From positions 10,806,718-10,870,717 of the forward strand of contig JABAKD010000022.1 in NCBI GenBank assembly GCA_012845835.1: a stretch of 64,000 nt of DNA, given 5' to 3'. Source of the DNA: Undaria pinnatifida. Taxonomy: Eukaryota > Sar > Phaeophyceae > Laminariales > Alariaceae. The position numbers and the translations under genes are program-made. Shown piece by piece: positions 45,980-60,300 of the stretch (its first letter is position 1; every line of letters starts with the position of its first letter). Below the pieces are notes generated by a model, which did not search any database, was not told the DNA's origin, and worked only from the letters and a program-made list of their open reading frames with translations.

Positions 45980-48900
45980 ATGCCACCCGAGGGTGTGAAC
46001 GGGGCCTATGCACCCATGGAGGGAGAAAAAGTAACATTGATGGAGATCGACGGGGCAGAAGCAACTGATCTTGTCGTCGGACCTGAGCCTACTGAACAGC
46101 ATGCGATGATGGGTGGATCATTGTCGAAGAGACTTGTGCCCATAAAGGACGCCGTGAAGGTGCTGGTATTCTTGGACATGCTCAGCGTGGCCCTCGTGAT
46201 CCCGCTGCTGTCCTCCTATTTCAGAGACCTCGAAATCAGGTGACAATATTACAACGTTTTCGTTGGTGTTGCTGTACGTATGACAGACTTCGAGACCTGA
46301 AAGTGTGTTTATATTACAGCAGTACCTCGTATGTGAAAAAATCCTCCGCTATGCGCTGTCTATCTTTTTCTTACTTCTTGTATGTATCTGGTACCTCGTA
46401 CAACTCGTGCCAAGTACGTGGTACCTGGTACCTGCTACGATGTTATACAAGCTTGCAGCAGCTCCCATTCGTAGCACACGTTGGTACCCCCCCCTTCCGT
46501 TGAGACTGGCAGGCAAGGCCGCCACTTGAAGCGTTCACATAGCGGGCTTGGAGCCTACGATACCTAACATTTTGTTCTTCCTTGTGTCACCTTAAGCATC
46601 GCTCCGATGAGCGTTGTACGGCTGGAGCAAGAGCTTCAAGCGTGTGGTCTGGTACGTCGCAGCGTCTTTTCGAGGGTTGTCATCTGTCCACAATATTATG
46701 GACCCGTATGCATGCCATAGCGGCGAATTCTCGTACGTGATTACCGTTCCCAACAACGAACGTTGCAGCAGCAGCAGCCGTGCCTCATTGCATGCACGGG
46801 GGCTTTTTGTCGTGCAACCTGAATCTCACCCGCGCTGTACCACGACCGTGACTTGGGGCGGGGTTTCGACACGATGTAGTAGGTGTAGTGGGCGGTATTC
46901 AGGTCAACGCGCAGTAGACGCGCGCGTATGACAATATTTACGCGCCTGTGCAAGTTTCCTGCGGGGAAATAGGGTTTGTCCGCGGAGGTACGTATTGCAG
47001 CAGTAGTTGGCCAGCCTGTCTTGTATGGCTGTGCCTGCATGCGCCTCCTGTCAGGGTGCCGTCGTGTTGCTACTACTGCTGTCTGCTTTTGCACTATCAC
47101 CATGAGAACTTACCGAAGGCTCAGGGGTCGACAATGGGCGGTTTCGATCCACCACTTTCACACCCCGAATGAGCGCCCAAATGTTGGAGGTGTCTTTATC
47201 AGGAATAGGAACGGTGCTCCATCTCCGAAGGAACACGTGGCCAATGGTCAAATGGCTTCGGCAACGAACAAGTCACCCCCCCCCCTCCCCCGCTGCTGGA
47301 TTGATCCACGCAGCGAGCCATGAAACCATTTACTCTCCGCATTTCTCCCGACCTCACCCCCCCCCCCTCCTTCCGCTTTGCTGCCTCACCGACTCCACCC
47401 CCTCCGCCACCTCCTCTTCACCCACTTCTTTACGCTGAATGAACATGAAACGCGATGTGATGCAATCTGGCCGCGCAGCAACGAGCAGTATGGGCTGATG
47501 TCCTCTGCCTACAGCCTGTCGCAGATTGTAGGGGGTCTGGTGCTTGGTGCGCTTAGCGACCGCGCCATGTCTCGGCGGTCCGTCCTCCTGATCTCGTTCC
47601 TGGGCAGCTCCGTGAGCTACGGCACCATCGGCCTCTCCAGCTCTCTGAACATGCTCTTGGTGGGGAGGGTCGTCGTCGGCCTTGTCAAGCAGGTATGACG
47701 AATGATAGCCGGCGTATAACAGGCAGGATAACCCCCCCCCCCCCCCCCCAAGAATGATTTTCCGGCAGATTTTCTTTTTTGGCAAGGGGGGTACACACAA
47801 TGATAAGGGTGGCTTTGGAAATAGCACATCAGAGATTGTTCCGTAGGCGCGTCGCTCGGCGTTTGCATGCACTCTCTCCCCGTTAGAGACAGCCAATTTT
47901 GAAATGCGTTCAAGGGGGTGGGTGTCTTACCTTGCGCGTTATATAATACTCAAGACAAGTGCTACGCTAGAGGTAGCACTTCTTGGCTTTTTTTTTCTGG
48001 ATGACGGTGCTCCTTAACGCCATTACAGCTGGAAACCCGTATTCGGAATTAAATTACTTGGAATTAGTACAGGGATGGGTTTCAGGGCTCCAAAGGGGTT
48101 ATAACCCAAAATGGTCGGAACGTTATTCTTGTTTTTGCATCATGATTTTTGTTTGTACCCATCATACGACTTCCTAGGCCATGAGATTATTCATCGGTAT
48201 GCCCTGGTGAAAGATACCAGGTAGGATGGCTGTTGCTACGAACTCGCGCAGCAAGATGTTTGTAACTGTCAATTCGTGCGCGATGGTGGGATATAATGGG
48301 CGGACACTTCAGGCAACTCGGAAGGAGTCCCTTCTTTTTTGGCGCCGTCAATATTAGAAGCTCGCATCGTAAGTACATCATACAACAATAATATTTTCGT
48401 ATGTACGTGAAATGTGTTCGCGCACATGTTTTACTCATACTACTGTTGTGCTCGTCTTGTGCTGCTGTTCGTACCGGCACGTCGATGCCGTACCTACAGC
48501 AGTATTTTCGATCACGTACAGTATATACCTTCACCCACTGACAGGGAACGTGAGCTGGGTTCAGACCGCCGTGAGACAGGGTTGTTGTACCCTACTGACG
48601 AGTCGTTGTCGCGACGGTAATCCAACGTGGTACGAGAAGAACCGTTGGTTCGGATAATTGGTTTATGGGGCTGCCTGAACAGGCAGTGCCCCGAAGCTAC
48701 CATCCGTAGGATTATGACTGAACGCTTCTAAGTCAGAATCCGTGCTGAAAAGTGAAGATCTTGATAAAGAAAAAAGAAACGGTCGCACCGGTGGTGTACT
48801 AGGTTATCCTCGAGCCTGGTATAGGTCAATTTCGTGAGTTCGAATCCCCCCGAGTTCATACTCGTATAAGTTCGTGGGGACTTTTTCTTGTGCACAAATT

Positions 48901-49807
48901 GACTTGCGGAAAGCGCGAGAGCGTGAGTTAGCAACACTCGATGAAAAATCGACGAGCAGTGGGATTGCTGAGCCCTATGCGCGATAAAAATTGGAGGCAA
49001 GAACCTGGGGGGAGAAGGGGCGACACCTGTGACCACGGCTTGTCCAGAAGCTAGAAGCTGGAAAGTAGAAGTGAAAAAAAAACAAAGAAAAAAACGTGCT
49101 GCATATTGCTCTGTATCTACTGCTGTATGCTACGAATTAGAGTCTATTAATAGAACGAGGTATTCACCCAGTAGTTTATTCAAAATTTCGCCGGGCGTGA
49201 GAGCGTACCGGTAGTTGTTTGTGGCCGAGGACAGCATAAGACATTGTTTCATCACTTTTCCGAGAACACTCGATGAAAATTCGACGAGCAGTGGGATTGC
49301 TGAGCCCCATGCGCGATGAAAAATGAAGGCAAGAACCTGGGGGGAGAAGGGGCGACACCTGTAACCACGCCTTGTCCAGATGCTAGAAGCTGGAAAGTAG
49401 AAGTGTGCGAAAAAAAAAAAAAAACATGCTGCGTACTGCTGTATGTACTGCTGTATTAGTCTAATAATAGTACGCGGTATTCACCCAGTAGTTTATTCAA
49501 AATTTCGCCGGGCGTAAGAGCGTATCGGTACGAGTAGTTGTTTGTGGCCGAGGACAGCACAAGACATTGTTTTAGCACTTTTCCGAGATTTGTTTTCAGA
49601 ATGAATTACACGAGCCCTACCCAGTAGATCTTCAACGATTGTATTTCCTTCGGAGCAATTCCTCACTCCTATCGTCACAGGCGTTCTTCGCTGTCATCAC
49701 ATGCCGTCGGTCGGACCGTTGGTCCTTGTATGCTTGCCCCTCGGTGACTGTGGGTCGCTTGTCCCGTGTTGTTGTATGGTTGTTGTTGTTGCTGTTGTTG
49801 TCGTTGT

Positions 49808-49856
<49 letters not shown>

Positions 49857-52800
49857 CTGACATTAACTGGGATAATCAAGTCCGTGGTCACAGGACAGGC
49901 TCCAGTCACTCTGGAGCTGAGGAATACCCCAGGGAAAAACATAAAACACGAACAAACCAAAGGTGGTGCACGCATATATCACAGCTGACGCATTTCATGC
50001 CTCCACCAGAAACATATCAAAGTGAAATCGGGAGTCAGCCTACGATGTGCCAGGTCCATACTGGTGCATACGTCTCACTACTCGCGCCTGTAATTTGTGT
50101 ATCAACTCTTGTCAAAAATCTAGAGTCCGCGGTCACAAAAAGGTGCTGGAGCCCTAGGAAGATCCGACAACCCAAATGAAATTAACATTCGTCTGGAAAA
50201 TACTACGCTTTCCCACTTAAAAACGCACGATACGAAGAAGGCGCACAAGCTAAATGATCCATTGTGCAAACTGATTTCACATGGCCGCGGGTATCCACTC
50301 AATTACAGCATAGAAGAGTTTCCCCGTTCCCACACCTAACCCAACTCAGGGCTACAAACTACGACAAACTACAGTGGTTGGCCTGCCTGCACCGTACGAT
50401 CCGCACGGTAGTCGTGAGCACAGACGAACGCGCCTGCTGTCTACAGTGCTGTCAGAGTGACGACCCGTGGGCATGCAGTCAAAAAAGAGCAATTGAACAT
50501 AAAACCACCATACACACAAACATCAATGATCGCCACGTCTTCCCGAGTTCGTGAACAATCCAGATAAAAGATGATCGCTGCTCTCGTGATGGTGTGCGTG
50601 CGGGTCGTGGGTCTCCGTGTGCCATCGCCCTGCTGTGGTTCTCCATGGCCGCCTCATCGCCTTAGCTCACTCGGCCCGCTCCTTCGCACTTGCTCTCGTT
50701 GACACTTAATTCCAGTCGGTTCCCCTTCTTCCCCGCCCCCAAACAAAATGTTCCTCGCAGCTTGCGGTGCTGATCTGAAAAACAAAATTATCGTTCAGGG
50801 AGAGTTCAATCCGTCTGTTCCTTGCCCGTCGATAATCAGTCGCCCTCGTCCTTCGTCGTCGAACCCAGCCTCCTGCCGGCGCAGTTCCCTCCGCGCAAAC
50901 CGAGACCACGCCGTAGTGTAGCTCGTGGTGGCGCCTGCCTCCGCGCACGAGCATCCCGATTTAAGCATTGCTCCGCCGCTGCTTCCTAAAAAGACGCGCG
51001 AATCGTTGGTGACACCACGTACGACCCAACTCTACCGCCACGCCTAAGCCTCGCGGCCACACGCAGCAGCAAGAAGGTATCGCTCCTTGAGGGTGAGTCC
51101 GGCCTTACACCCACCAGAAAGACCCCCCCCACTCGCTGTAAGCCTGCTAGGGGATGCCTCGCAGCCTTACCGAGGTGGCAAGGGGGAGCTTGCGCTGCCA
51201 GGGTTGTAACGAAGACCACTGATAGGGACAGCTTACGCTATACCTACAACGGGACCCGAAGGGTGCGCCAGCTAGCGTTGGGCTGCGAAAGCAGCTGAGT
51301 TAAATCGACACACGACGCGTATGAAAATACGTGGAAGTGTGGTGAGCTAAAGCTTTATTTTTCCCCATCCGCCGGAGGATGAAAAAAAAAAAAAAAAAAG
51401 ATGTATGACGGGATGACCGGTAGTCGGGGTTAGCCTCGAATGTGTCGTAATACTCTCGTACCGTTCTCCTTCGGCCTGCCCCGTCCTTGGGGTGGGCCGA
51501 GGAAGCCCGCGAGGACCTGCAGCGGTCTAGCGGCAGTCACACGGGCATCGAGCCTCGGGCTGGGTAGAGAGGGAACCTTGCGCGGTCTGGCTAGTGAACT
51601 GCTCACTCTAAGGACCGCGTGGGGTGGTGGTGATGGGTTTTCTTTTAACCCCGACGCCGAGGAGTTCATCCCCGGGGCAGGACGGGTACATCACCACAGC
51701 AGAGAGCGCAGCGTGGGCAGCTTGGGGAGTGGAGAGGCTGGCCACCGCGTGGGTACGCATGCACGACAGGAAGGATGGGAGTGTCGGCGTTGGCTGGGAC
51801 GGCTGCACCCAGCCAGCGGAAACCAAGGCGCGAACCGGGCTACGAAACGGAGAGCCACAATCATCACATTAATAGAGAGAAAAAAGAAACAACAGAAACA
51901 GAAACGGAGGAGGGGACGAGCCTCTCGTCGGCTGGCTGAGAAAGCAGCACGCGAGACTCGTAAGAGACGGAAGGCGGCACTTGTGGCGGTAGCGACCTAC
52001 AACGTGCGTACCCTGGCCGTAAAGGGGAAGAACGGGTATGGGCATGACGAGCGTGTACTGGCGAAAGGCCAGCAACTCGGCTGTGACTTCATTGGCCTGC
52101 AGGAAACTCGACGGCCCGGCAACACGAGATTTAGTGCAGCTGGATACCAAGTTTTCTGCTAAGGTATTTTGGTTTAATGAGAAGAACACAAAGGGGGGAG
52201 GGGGGGAAACAGGAGTAGAAGGAAAGCCGTCCAAGGGAATGGGGGCAGGGGGGGCAACAGGAGGAATAGAAGGGAGACCGCGGTGGACGAAGGCAGGAAG
52301 GAGATGGCAGACAGGGTAGCAAGGTACCAGGCCGACTAGTAGGTACATAGCACTTTTCGTCTTTTTCTGGGGTATTTTTTTCCCCTTTGTTCCCTCCTTG
52401 CGTGTCCAGGTTTTTGGCTCGTGTTTGGATTATCTTATTTTGGTTTTACTTTACTTTATTTTATTTCATTTTATTACCTGGTATGTTTCTTTTCCGAGCT
52501 TTGGCTCTCCTTTCCGGTTGGGTTGTTTCTTCGATTTCCCCTTCATTTTGTTTGTTTCATTTTTTGTTTTATTTTTATCTTTGTTTTTATTTGTTTTCTT
52601 ATTTTGTTTTTGTTTTTTGTTTTTGTTTTTGTTTTGTTTATTTCGTATTTCTCTCTTCCAATGTATTTCTGTTGCTGACGTATGTATGTTGTGCCTGTCG
52701 TACCCAGTACTAGGGCATGACATTGCGTTGTCGAATGCATTACGATGCATTATCTCTGTGTCGTAGCTTGTGACCACAGAGCTGATCTTTCTAGGGTGAA

Positions 52801-54118
52801 GAATCAGTACGGACACTGGGTGTGCTGGATGTCGACGAGTAGAAGAACGGTTTAATGTGAAGAACACACACACACACTACGATCGTTATTCCGTTTCGCG
52901 TCCCTCTGGACTTCTCGTTGCTATACAGATATTTACGTTTTTTTTTTATTATAAAAAATGAAAATACACTCCAGCTGTGAGATCGAAGATTTCGTCGAAG
53001 CTCATCTTTGCAAGCTGTGTGTGATACTCCGATCGCGCGCATTACGAGTTGTGTGTCCTCATTAAGGATATAGGTCGGCGACTCCCCTTACAACTACAGT
53101 GTAGCTATCAGGGTCAACAGGATGATTTTAGTCAGCCTGTGCGCGGAAACTATAAAACCCGTTTCTGAGGGGGACAAAATCTGACAGCTGTTTTTTATTA
53201 TCGTTTTTTTGCGCCATTTTACCATTTCTTTCGCTTCATTGATCGTCATAGTTATATCCCAATTATTATCGCACTGTTGATACTGCTCTGACACTCCCTC
53301 CGAGTAGTAGCCGAGATGCGAGGTCACATAGCGGGTCCTGCTCCCCCCTCCCCACTACGGTACATGCCTTCATTTTTATCGCGAGAAGAACTCAGCATTT
53401 TCTTCCCTCGTCGACTCGCGTGAATTGTACCTACGAGTACCCACGCTGCTAGGCCCTCTCAGCAGTTGATCCTCATACTCTAGGAGGTCGAGTAGAAGGA
53501 TGAGTTCCGATATTCCGATAAGCCTCACCAAACAGATCTGCTACACAATATTTAACAATTTTATTGTTTCTTCATCCCATTTATTATCCTCGCACCACTC
53601 TCGCCCTCCCCTTTTCTAGTTTTAGCTGAGGCGTCTCAAAAGGGTAACGGTGCGATTATTTATTATGTGCCCTCCGCCCAACCGGTGTTGGTGTGTTATA
53701 ATTGTTTGATGAGGGGTTGTACATGGTGTGGAACGTTTTTATTTGCCACGTATGGGTTATGGCGATGGCTTTGTCGCGTTGCCTTTTTCACAAGGATAAG
53801 GGGTGTGTTTTTATTATTTCTACTAGTAGCGTATTGCGTACCAGGTATTTCGTATTCTACGCCACGAATTTATTATTACTTATACTATTGCTACCACTAC
53901 AACTGCCACTTGTACTGGTACTTTTTTTTTCACGTCCCAGTTATTATCCTTGCCCTTCTCTCGCTCTCCCTCCCAGTAGTAACTCAGATCCAGAGTCACA
54001 TAGCGGGCCTTTCTCGCCCCTCCCCACTACGGTACGTGTGTTCGTTTGTATCGCGAGAAGAATTCAGCGTTTCCTTCCCTCGTCCAAACTACTAAACGTA
54101 CTACTACCACTACTACTG

Positions 54119-54167
<49 letters not shown>

Positions 54168-54262
54168 CACTACTACTACATCTACTGCTACTACTTCTAC
54201 TTCTTCTACTTGTGCTACTGCTACTACCACTACCACTACCACTACCACTACTACTGCTACTG

Positions 54263-54334
<72 letters not shown>

Positions 54335-57300
54335 TTACTACTACTACTACTACTACTACTACCACTACTACCACTACTACCACTACTACCACTACTACCA
54401 CTACTACTACTACTACTGCTGCTGCTGCTACTGCTAACCACTAACTACTAACTACTAACTACTAAGCTGAGGCGTTAAGTGATCTCAAAAGGGTAACGGT
54501 GCGATTATTCATGTGCCTTCCGCCTACCCGGTGTTGATGGTGTGTTATACAGTAGTGGTTTTAAGCGGCGGGAACGTTTCTTTGTCACGTGTGGGTTATG
54601 GCAATGGCTTTGTGCAATGCCCTTTTCACAAGGATAAGGGGTTTGTGCGCTATACGGCACGAGATATTTGAATATCGAACTTCTGTTTTCGCGCCCCTCT
54701 GGACTTTTCGTTGCTGTACATAGATATTTACAAGGTTATATTCTGTAGGATTGTGGATTCCGGGTAAGAGTATGGGAGTCTTGCAGGACTTCCAGTTTCG
54801 GGTACTGGTATGAAAGTGTTACAGAACTTCCGGAAGTTCCGGGTATTGTGGCACGGGCGTACAGAACTCACAGAAGTTTCGGGCGGGTACAAAAGGTGCT
54901 GTACCCAATACCCCGGGTATTGTGGCACGGGGTGTACAGAACTCACAGAAGCTCCGGGTACGGGTATGAATGTCCTACAAAACTAACAGAAGTTCGGGTA
55001 CGGGTATGAAAGTCTTACAGAACTTCCAGAAGTTCCGAGTATTGTGGCACGGGCGTACAGAACTCACAGAGATTCCGGGTACGGGTATGACTGTCCTACA
55101 GAACTTACAGAAATTGCGGGTACGGGTAATACCCGGGCAATTGCACACACCCTCAGAGGGGAGATCGATTTGAAGTGGACGATTTAACCCAACTTGCATG
55201 GCATATTCTTACTGGGCCAATGTCCCCGAGGCAATCTGTCGTGGCTTTAAATTATGAATTATCGACAAAACCACCACCGAGAGAGGCGATAATCGTGAAC
55301 CTCAATGAGTGGCGACCGGGGCAACAGCCGCGCTCACGGCTATACTGCGCTGTAACAGATCACACCGTAGCGTACCCCGGCTGTGGCGCTTCAAATAAGT
55401 AATGGCGGTCGCAAGTCTATATTTGCTGCCAGCTCGATAAGCCTAGTGCCGCGGCAAGGAAGCGAAACTACCGCAAACACAGAGGACAGTTCAAGACGAC
55501 GATGGTAGCTGCATCGCCGTCACGGCGGATGTATGTATTATTCCAAATTGTATTACTCCGATCGGAAAAAAACGTCGACAATACAGAGTACGCAACACGT
55601 GGTTTCCAGATGGGAGCCAAATTCGTATGTTTCCACCAGATCGAATCGAACTCAATTCGATTAAAAAAAATGAATATTTTCGATTCAAGAGTGTTCGTTG
55701 ATTATAATACGCGCCCACGGGTTTGAAACAAAAACATGAACACGACCTATAGTAGGTGCTGCTATCTTATTCGATACGTACTGCTACAGCTGTACATTCG
55801 GTGTTCGGTTGGTTTCACTGACAAGATCTGACGTAATAAAATAAAATGCATGATACACTCTTTGGGTTATTGAACCTGAGTTAATGCGTGGGGCTCCTTT
55901 GGTATTGTGATGAAGGTATACCCGTACCCCGGGTATTGTGCCACAGTCTTACAGAAGTCACAGAAGTTCCGGGTTAGGGTATGGGGATCTTACAGAACTT
56001 ACATAAATTCCAGGTACAGTACGGAAGTGTTACAGAACTCACAAAGGTTCCGGGTGTTGTGGCACGGGCGTACAGAACTCACGTAAATTATGAAAATGAT
56101 ATAGCCGTACCCAAGGTATTTGTGGCACTCGCGTTCAGAACTTCCAGACGTTCCGGGTACGGGTATGAATGTCGTACAGAACTTCCAGAAGCTCCGGGTA
56201 CGGGTATGAATGTCCTACAGAACTTATGAAAGTTATTTGTAGGGTAATACCCGGGGTAAATGCCCCGGGTATGGTTAGTGCGTAACCTACAGAACACAAC
56301 CTTGGATATACTCCGGAGTATCTATTTACGTTTGTTTTTGGAATATCGCCTTTTTGGCGCCATTTTATCATTTCTTGCACTTGATTGACCGTTAACGGAG
56401 CGAGTAAAGTTTTACAACGTCACGTTGTTTCTGAATGAAGGACCCCCTGCATCTTGTCGGAAGGCAAGTGGAATAATAATCAAAGAGCTATGAAACAAAG
56501 GCATTTCACGTTTGGTAGCACTGGCGGCCAATGTCAAGACCTTGGGTTCGCTTCATTGCGCAGGCGGCGTCAGCCGCAAAACCCTTGCAGTTCATACAAA
56601 GGTTTCGCCGGGTCTGAGGGAGCGTATCGGCACGTCGTTCTTTTTGGCCGAGGATGTACACAACAAATGAGTTCGAACACATTTTCAAGATACCAGGTAT
56701 TGTTTGAGAACCACAAGAGCCTTCTGCTCACGCTTGTAGCCCTGCTTCCATCGAGGCTTGATCCCACCCGGATCTTAGCCCCTCCAAACTGACCTTGAAT
56801 ATTGAATGTGCCGCCGGCAGGGCCCGCCAAGCACCCTGATCCCACACTGACGGCGACAGCCAGCCGCAAAAACTGAGGCATAGTCGACGAAAAACAGCCC
56901 ATACCTAAAAACCTGACGCCCACTTTGTAAAAGGCTTGTATTATACGTCTTGCACTTAACACCTGCTGTGTATACCAGTTTGTGCTGCTGCACTACTGAC
57001 TGCCCCCGCCCCCCCCATCCCCTTTGCTGCCTCTGAAAGTGGCCACACCAGAAAACAAATTATTTAGTTCGAAGCTGTTGTTGTAATGCAAAAACGTACG
57101 CACAAAAGGTGGGGAAGCCCGCCTCATAAAGTGGTCATTAGTAGGCTGCAGCTCACCCTTCATGCGACTCGCCGAACACCTCACGGCGATTCGCGCGTGG
57201 TGCATGCGATTTCTGCCTGGTCGGCGAAAACCCGGCGTGCTCCGTCCAGGGTTCGTGGGGATGCGAGGGTCTATGATCTGAAGACTACGGCTATGCATTA

Positions 57301-60300
57301 AGTTTATATGGTCTACTACGGCTACGCATTAATGAGTACACCCCCCCCCCCCATTGTCGTGACGCGAGGGTCTACGAGTATGGTCATACGCCTACTACTA
57401 TGCATGAAGTGAGTACCCTCCTGCCCCTCTTCTCCTCCTCCCCCTCTCACTTGACCTGTTACTTGCCCCCTCTCACTTGGCCTGTTCCTTGCCATTTGCC
57501 TATTCTGACCCCCGTCTCTTCCGATGCGTTGATCGCGATCGCCGGCCCCCGTTTTTCTCTTTTTTTTTCTTCTTTCTTGACAGACCATGACGATATCAAC
57601 GGCGATCGTGAGCGAGCACACCACTGCGAAGGACCGTTCCTCGGAACTTTCCAAGCTGACTGCCGCGATGACTTTTTCGTTCATCGTCGGTCCCGCCATC
57701 GGCTCTTTCCTCTACCAGAGAAACAAGAAATACCCCCCCCTCGTGAGTTGTCTGAAAAGAACGAAAAGTGTGACTTTTTTTGTTTCAAATACGTCCGCTT
57801 GAAGTTCGACCAATGGAATAGTCCATGCTCAGCTTTGTAAGCTTCGTGATTCGTTGGTCGCGTTTGCTCTATATTTCTCGTCAGTATTCCTTTTGAAGAA
57901 TACAGTCAGTGACCCCTCTGTATTTGGAAGTATTGTGTGCAATTCAGCGCACGGGCAGCGGGTGAGGGAGCGGGTCAATATATGTGTGTGGGGGGTATCA
58001 AGCCAGGGAGGGGGGAGAGGAGGAATCAGACAGGGAGAGGGGACGGGGTCGAGAGAGCGAGTGAGGGAGAGGGGGGGTAGGGTGCAAGGACGTTGTCCTT
58101 AGTTTTTGGCGTGATTTTATTTCAATCCCAGCTGGTCTTCCCACTACCGCTCCCCCCACTCATATCCCCGCTTTGTTGCTATTATCATACTTGTGCGTTT
58201 GCTGCACGTGCGACAGGCTGCCGCCAGCATCTTCCTCCTCAACGCGGCTCTCGCCGTCATACTGCTGCCCTCCGGGAGCAACAAGGCTAAGGATGACGAA
58301 ACCACGGCCAGAAAAAAGAAAGACGAGCCGGCAAGAGAGAGAGGCGCGGCAAACGGTAACGGCAGCGGTGGTCGAGGTCAAAATGGCGGTAAGGTTAGAA
58401 GCGGCGAGGTTAGCAGCGGCGTGATGAGCAGCGGTGAGATTATCGGCGGCGAGATGAACGGCACGCGCCGCGGGAGCGAGGGGGGCAGGAGCGAGGGCGG
58501 ATCGGCCACCAGCCGGTTCTGCGCCAACTTCAAGCTCGCGTGCAGCAGCGGGCCGATCCTGCGCATCCTTACCGCAAAGATTACGTACGGCTTCTTTATG
58601 CGGGCGCTGGGCTCGCAGAACTTTGTCGGGTAAGACGGGAGGGGGAAGGGGGGGGGGGGGGGGGTTACCGGGACAGCTGGAGCGCGCACAGGGTGTCGCG
58701 TTGGGCGGATTCGGCAGTGTAGTGTTAATTGTATAAATCATCGCCATAAGGTGGCTCTTGGTCACAAGACAGGCTCCAATTAACTCTGGAGTAAATTATT
58801 ACATCAGGAATAATAAAGCAAAGTAAATGCACATGGCAAAAAATGAAATTGAACTAAGAAGTGGCAAGCTCGTCTTCTGCGCGTAGTTTTTATTCGTCTT
58901 TCGTGCGTAGTTTCGGTTGCTCCACGCGTCAGTTTGCGAGCTCGTCTTGTGCTCATATACGAAGAAGGAGCATCACGTTTTGTGTTGTGTTCAATTCAAG
59001 TATTATACGTCAGCTATGTGGTTTGTCGATTAACGTGGCAAGCCGAGTCGTGATGAAGTATATTTTGGCTCCCCACCCTCCCTTCATATTGGTTTGTTAA
59101 CTCGTCGATATCGGGCCGACCTGCTCTTGTTCATTGGCGAACAGATATGTGATACCTTGGTGAACTCTATTTTTTTTTTTTTGGTGTACCCCCCCCTGTG
59201 ATTGGTCTGTTATTTATCGTTTTTATTGCCAAGGTACTTTGAGGAAAGGTTTGGTGTTGACAGCGGGGCGATCGGCTACATCACCTCCTACACGGCGCTG
59301 CTGAGCTTCGTTGTCCAGGTGGGTGTTTTTTTCGTTTTTTTCGTCTTGTCATTTCGCGGTCGCTCTGCAGAGGGAGGGGGGAAGAGGTTTCCCCCGCTTG
59401 AGGTCGGCCGGAAGTCCACGCTTTACGCACATGCGCACGCATACGCACACGCAAACACGAAAACACAAATCCACACAAACTCACACACGCGCACACTCTG
59501 AAACGCTTCCTGATCCCCCCCCTCCCCCACTCCCCCTACCTGGTCGGTTATTTGCCGACGTGCTCCGGTCCGGTGTTGCAGGGATGCGAGATTCGATGGT
59601 CGTACGACTGCGGCCATGCATGATAAGAACCCCCCCCCCCCTCTCCTCCTCCCCTCTGTCCCCCGTCCCCCCACGTTCCCCATCTCCATTTGACACCGTA
59701 GCGTGCGCATGACTCGCCCCCCCGCCCCCATTTGCCACCACCCTGTACTGATGCATTATCACGCCCCTCCTGCCCCTCCCACGCTGGCTCACCCCATTTA
59801 ACACGGTACCGTGCGCATGCATACATCCCCACCCATGCCGCCCATGCCCACCCCCACCAGCTCTACGTGGTGGGCCGTCTAACCTCCCGGATGTCAGAGA
59901 GCTCCCTGGTGTCGTGGTCCCTCGCCGTGCTAACGGTGATGTACTTCGCCGAAGGGGTTCCCACCGTCTTCGGCCTCTGGGGCTACCTAGCCTTCCTAGT
60001 GCCCGCGAGGGCCATAGCCAATGCCGCTGTGAGCGCTTGCCTGCAGTCGATGTTTACCCAGCGCGTTCCCCAGTCTGACCTGGGCGCGGCTTTAGGAACG
60101 CTGAACGTATTGCTGTCGGCGAGTGGGGTGGTAGGGCCTCTGTATGGGGGTAAGCTTATGGGGGTGTTGGGTGTATTGGCGAGGCCGGCCGTAACATCGG
60201 TGCATTACGCTGTGTTCTTTGTGGTCTGGTGGGCGATGGAGATGAGGGGGGCGGGGCTTCGAAATGGGGGAGGGGGAGGGGGGGAGGGGGTTGGGGACGG

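Larger units (their letters stand above)
47693..57583 (+). other. 9.9 kb intron of the MFS gene
   Basis: The flanking exons end GLVKQ (GTATGA donor) and begin TMTIS (CTTGACAG acceptor) and join in phase 0. The intron carries a tandem duplication, GTT and CTA triplet arrays, a LINE fragment, the second 246 bp repeat copy and two minisatellites. No second gene was recognised within it. Confidence 0.8.

Noticed and set aside
45389-46102. 237-codon minus-strand frame
   Set aside because: It has no family resemblance, and it overlaps the start exon of the well-supported transporter on the other strand.
48838-48860. GTGAGTTCGAATCCCC as a tRNA T-arm
   Set aside because: The five bases on either side of the TTCGAAT loop do not pair, and no acceptor or anticodon arm could be fitted.
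53702-54451. 249-codon frame with a long Leu run, and Val, Ser, Thr and Tyr counterparts
   Set aside because: All are translations of the CTA triplet array at 54098-54464.
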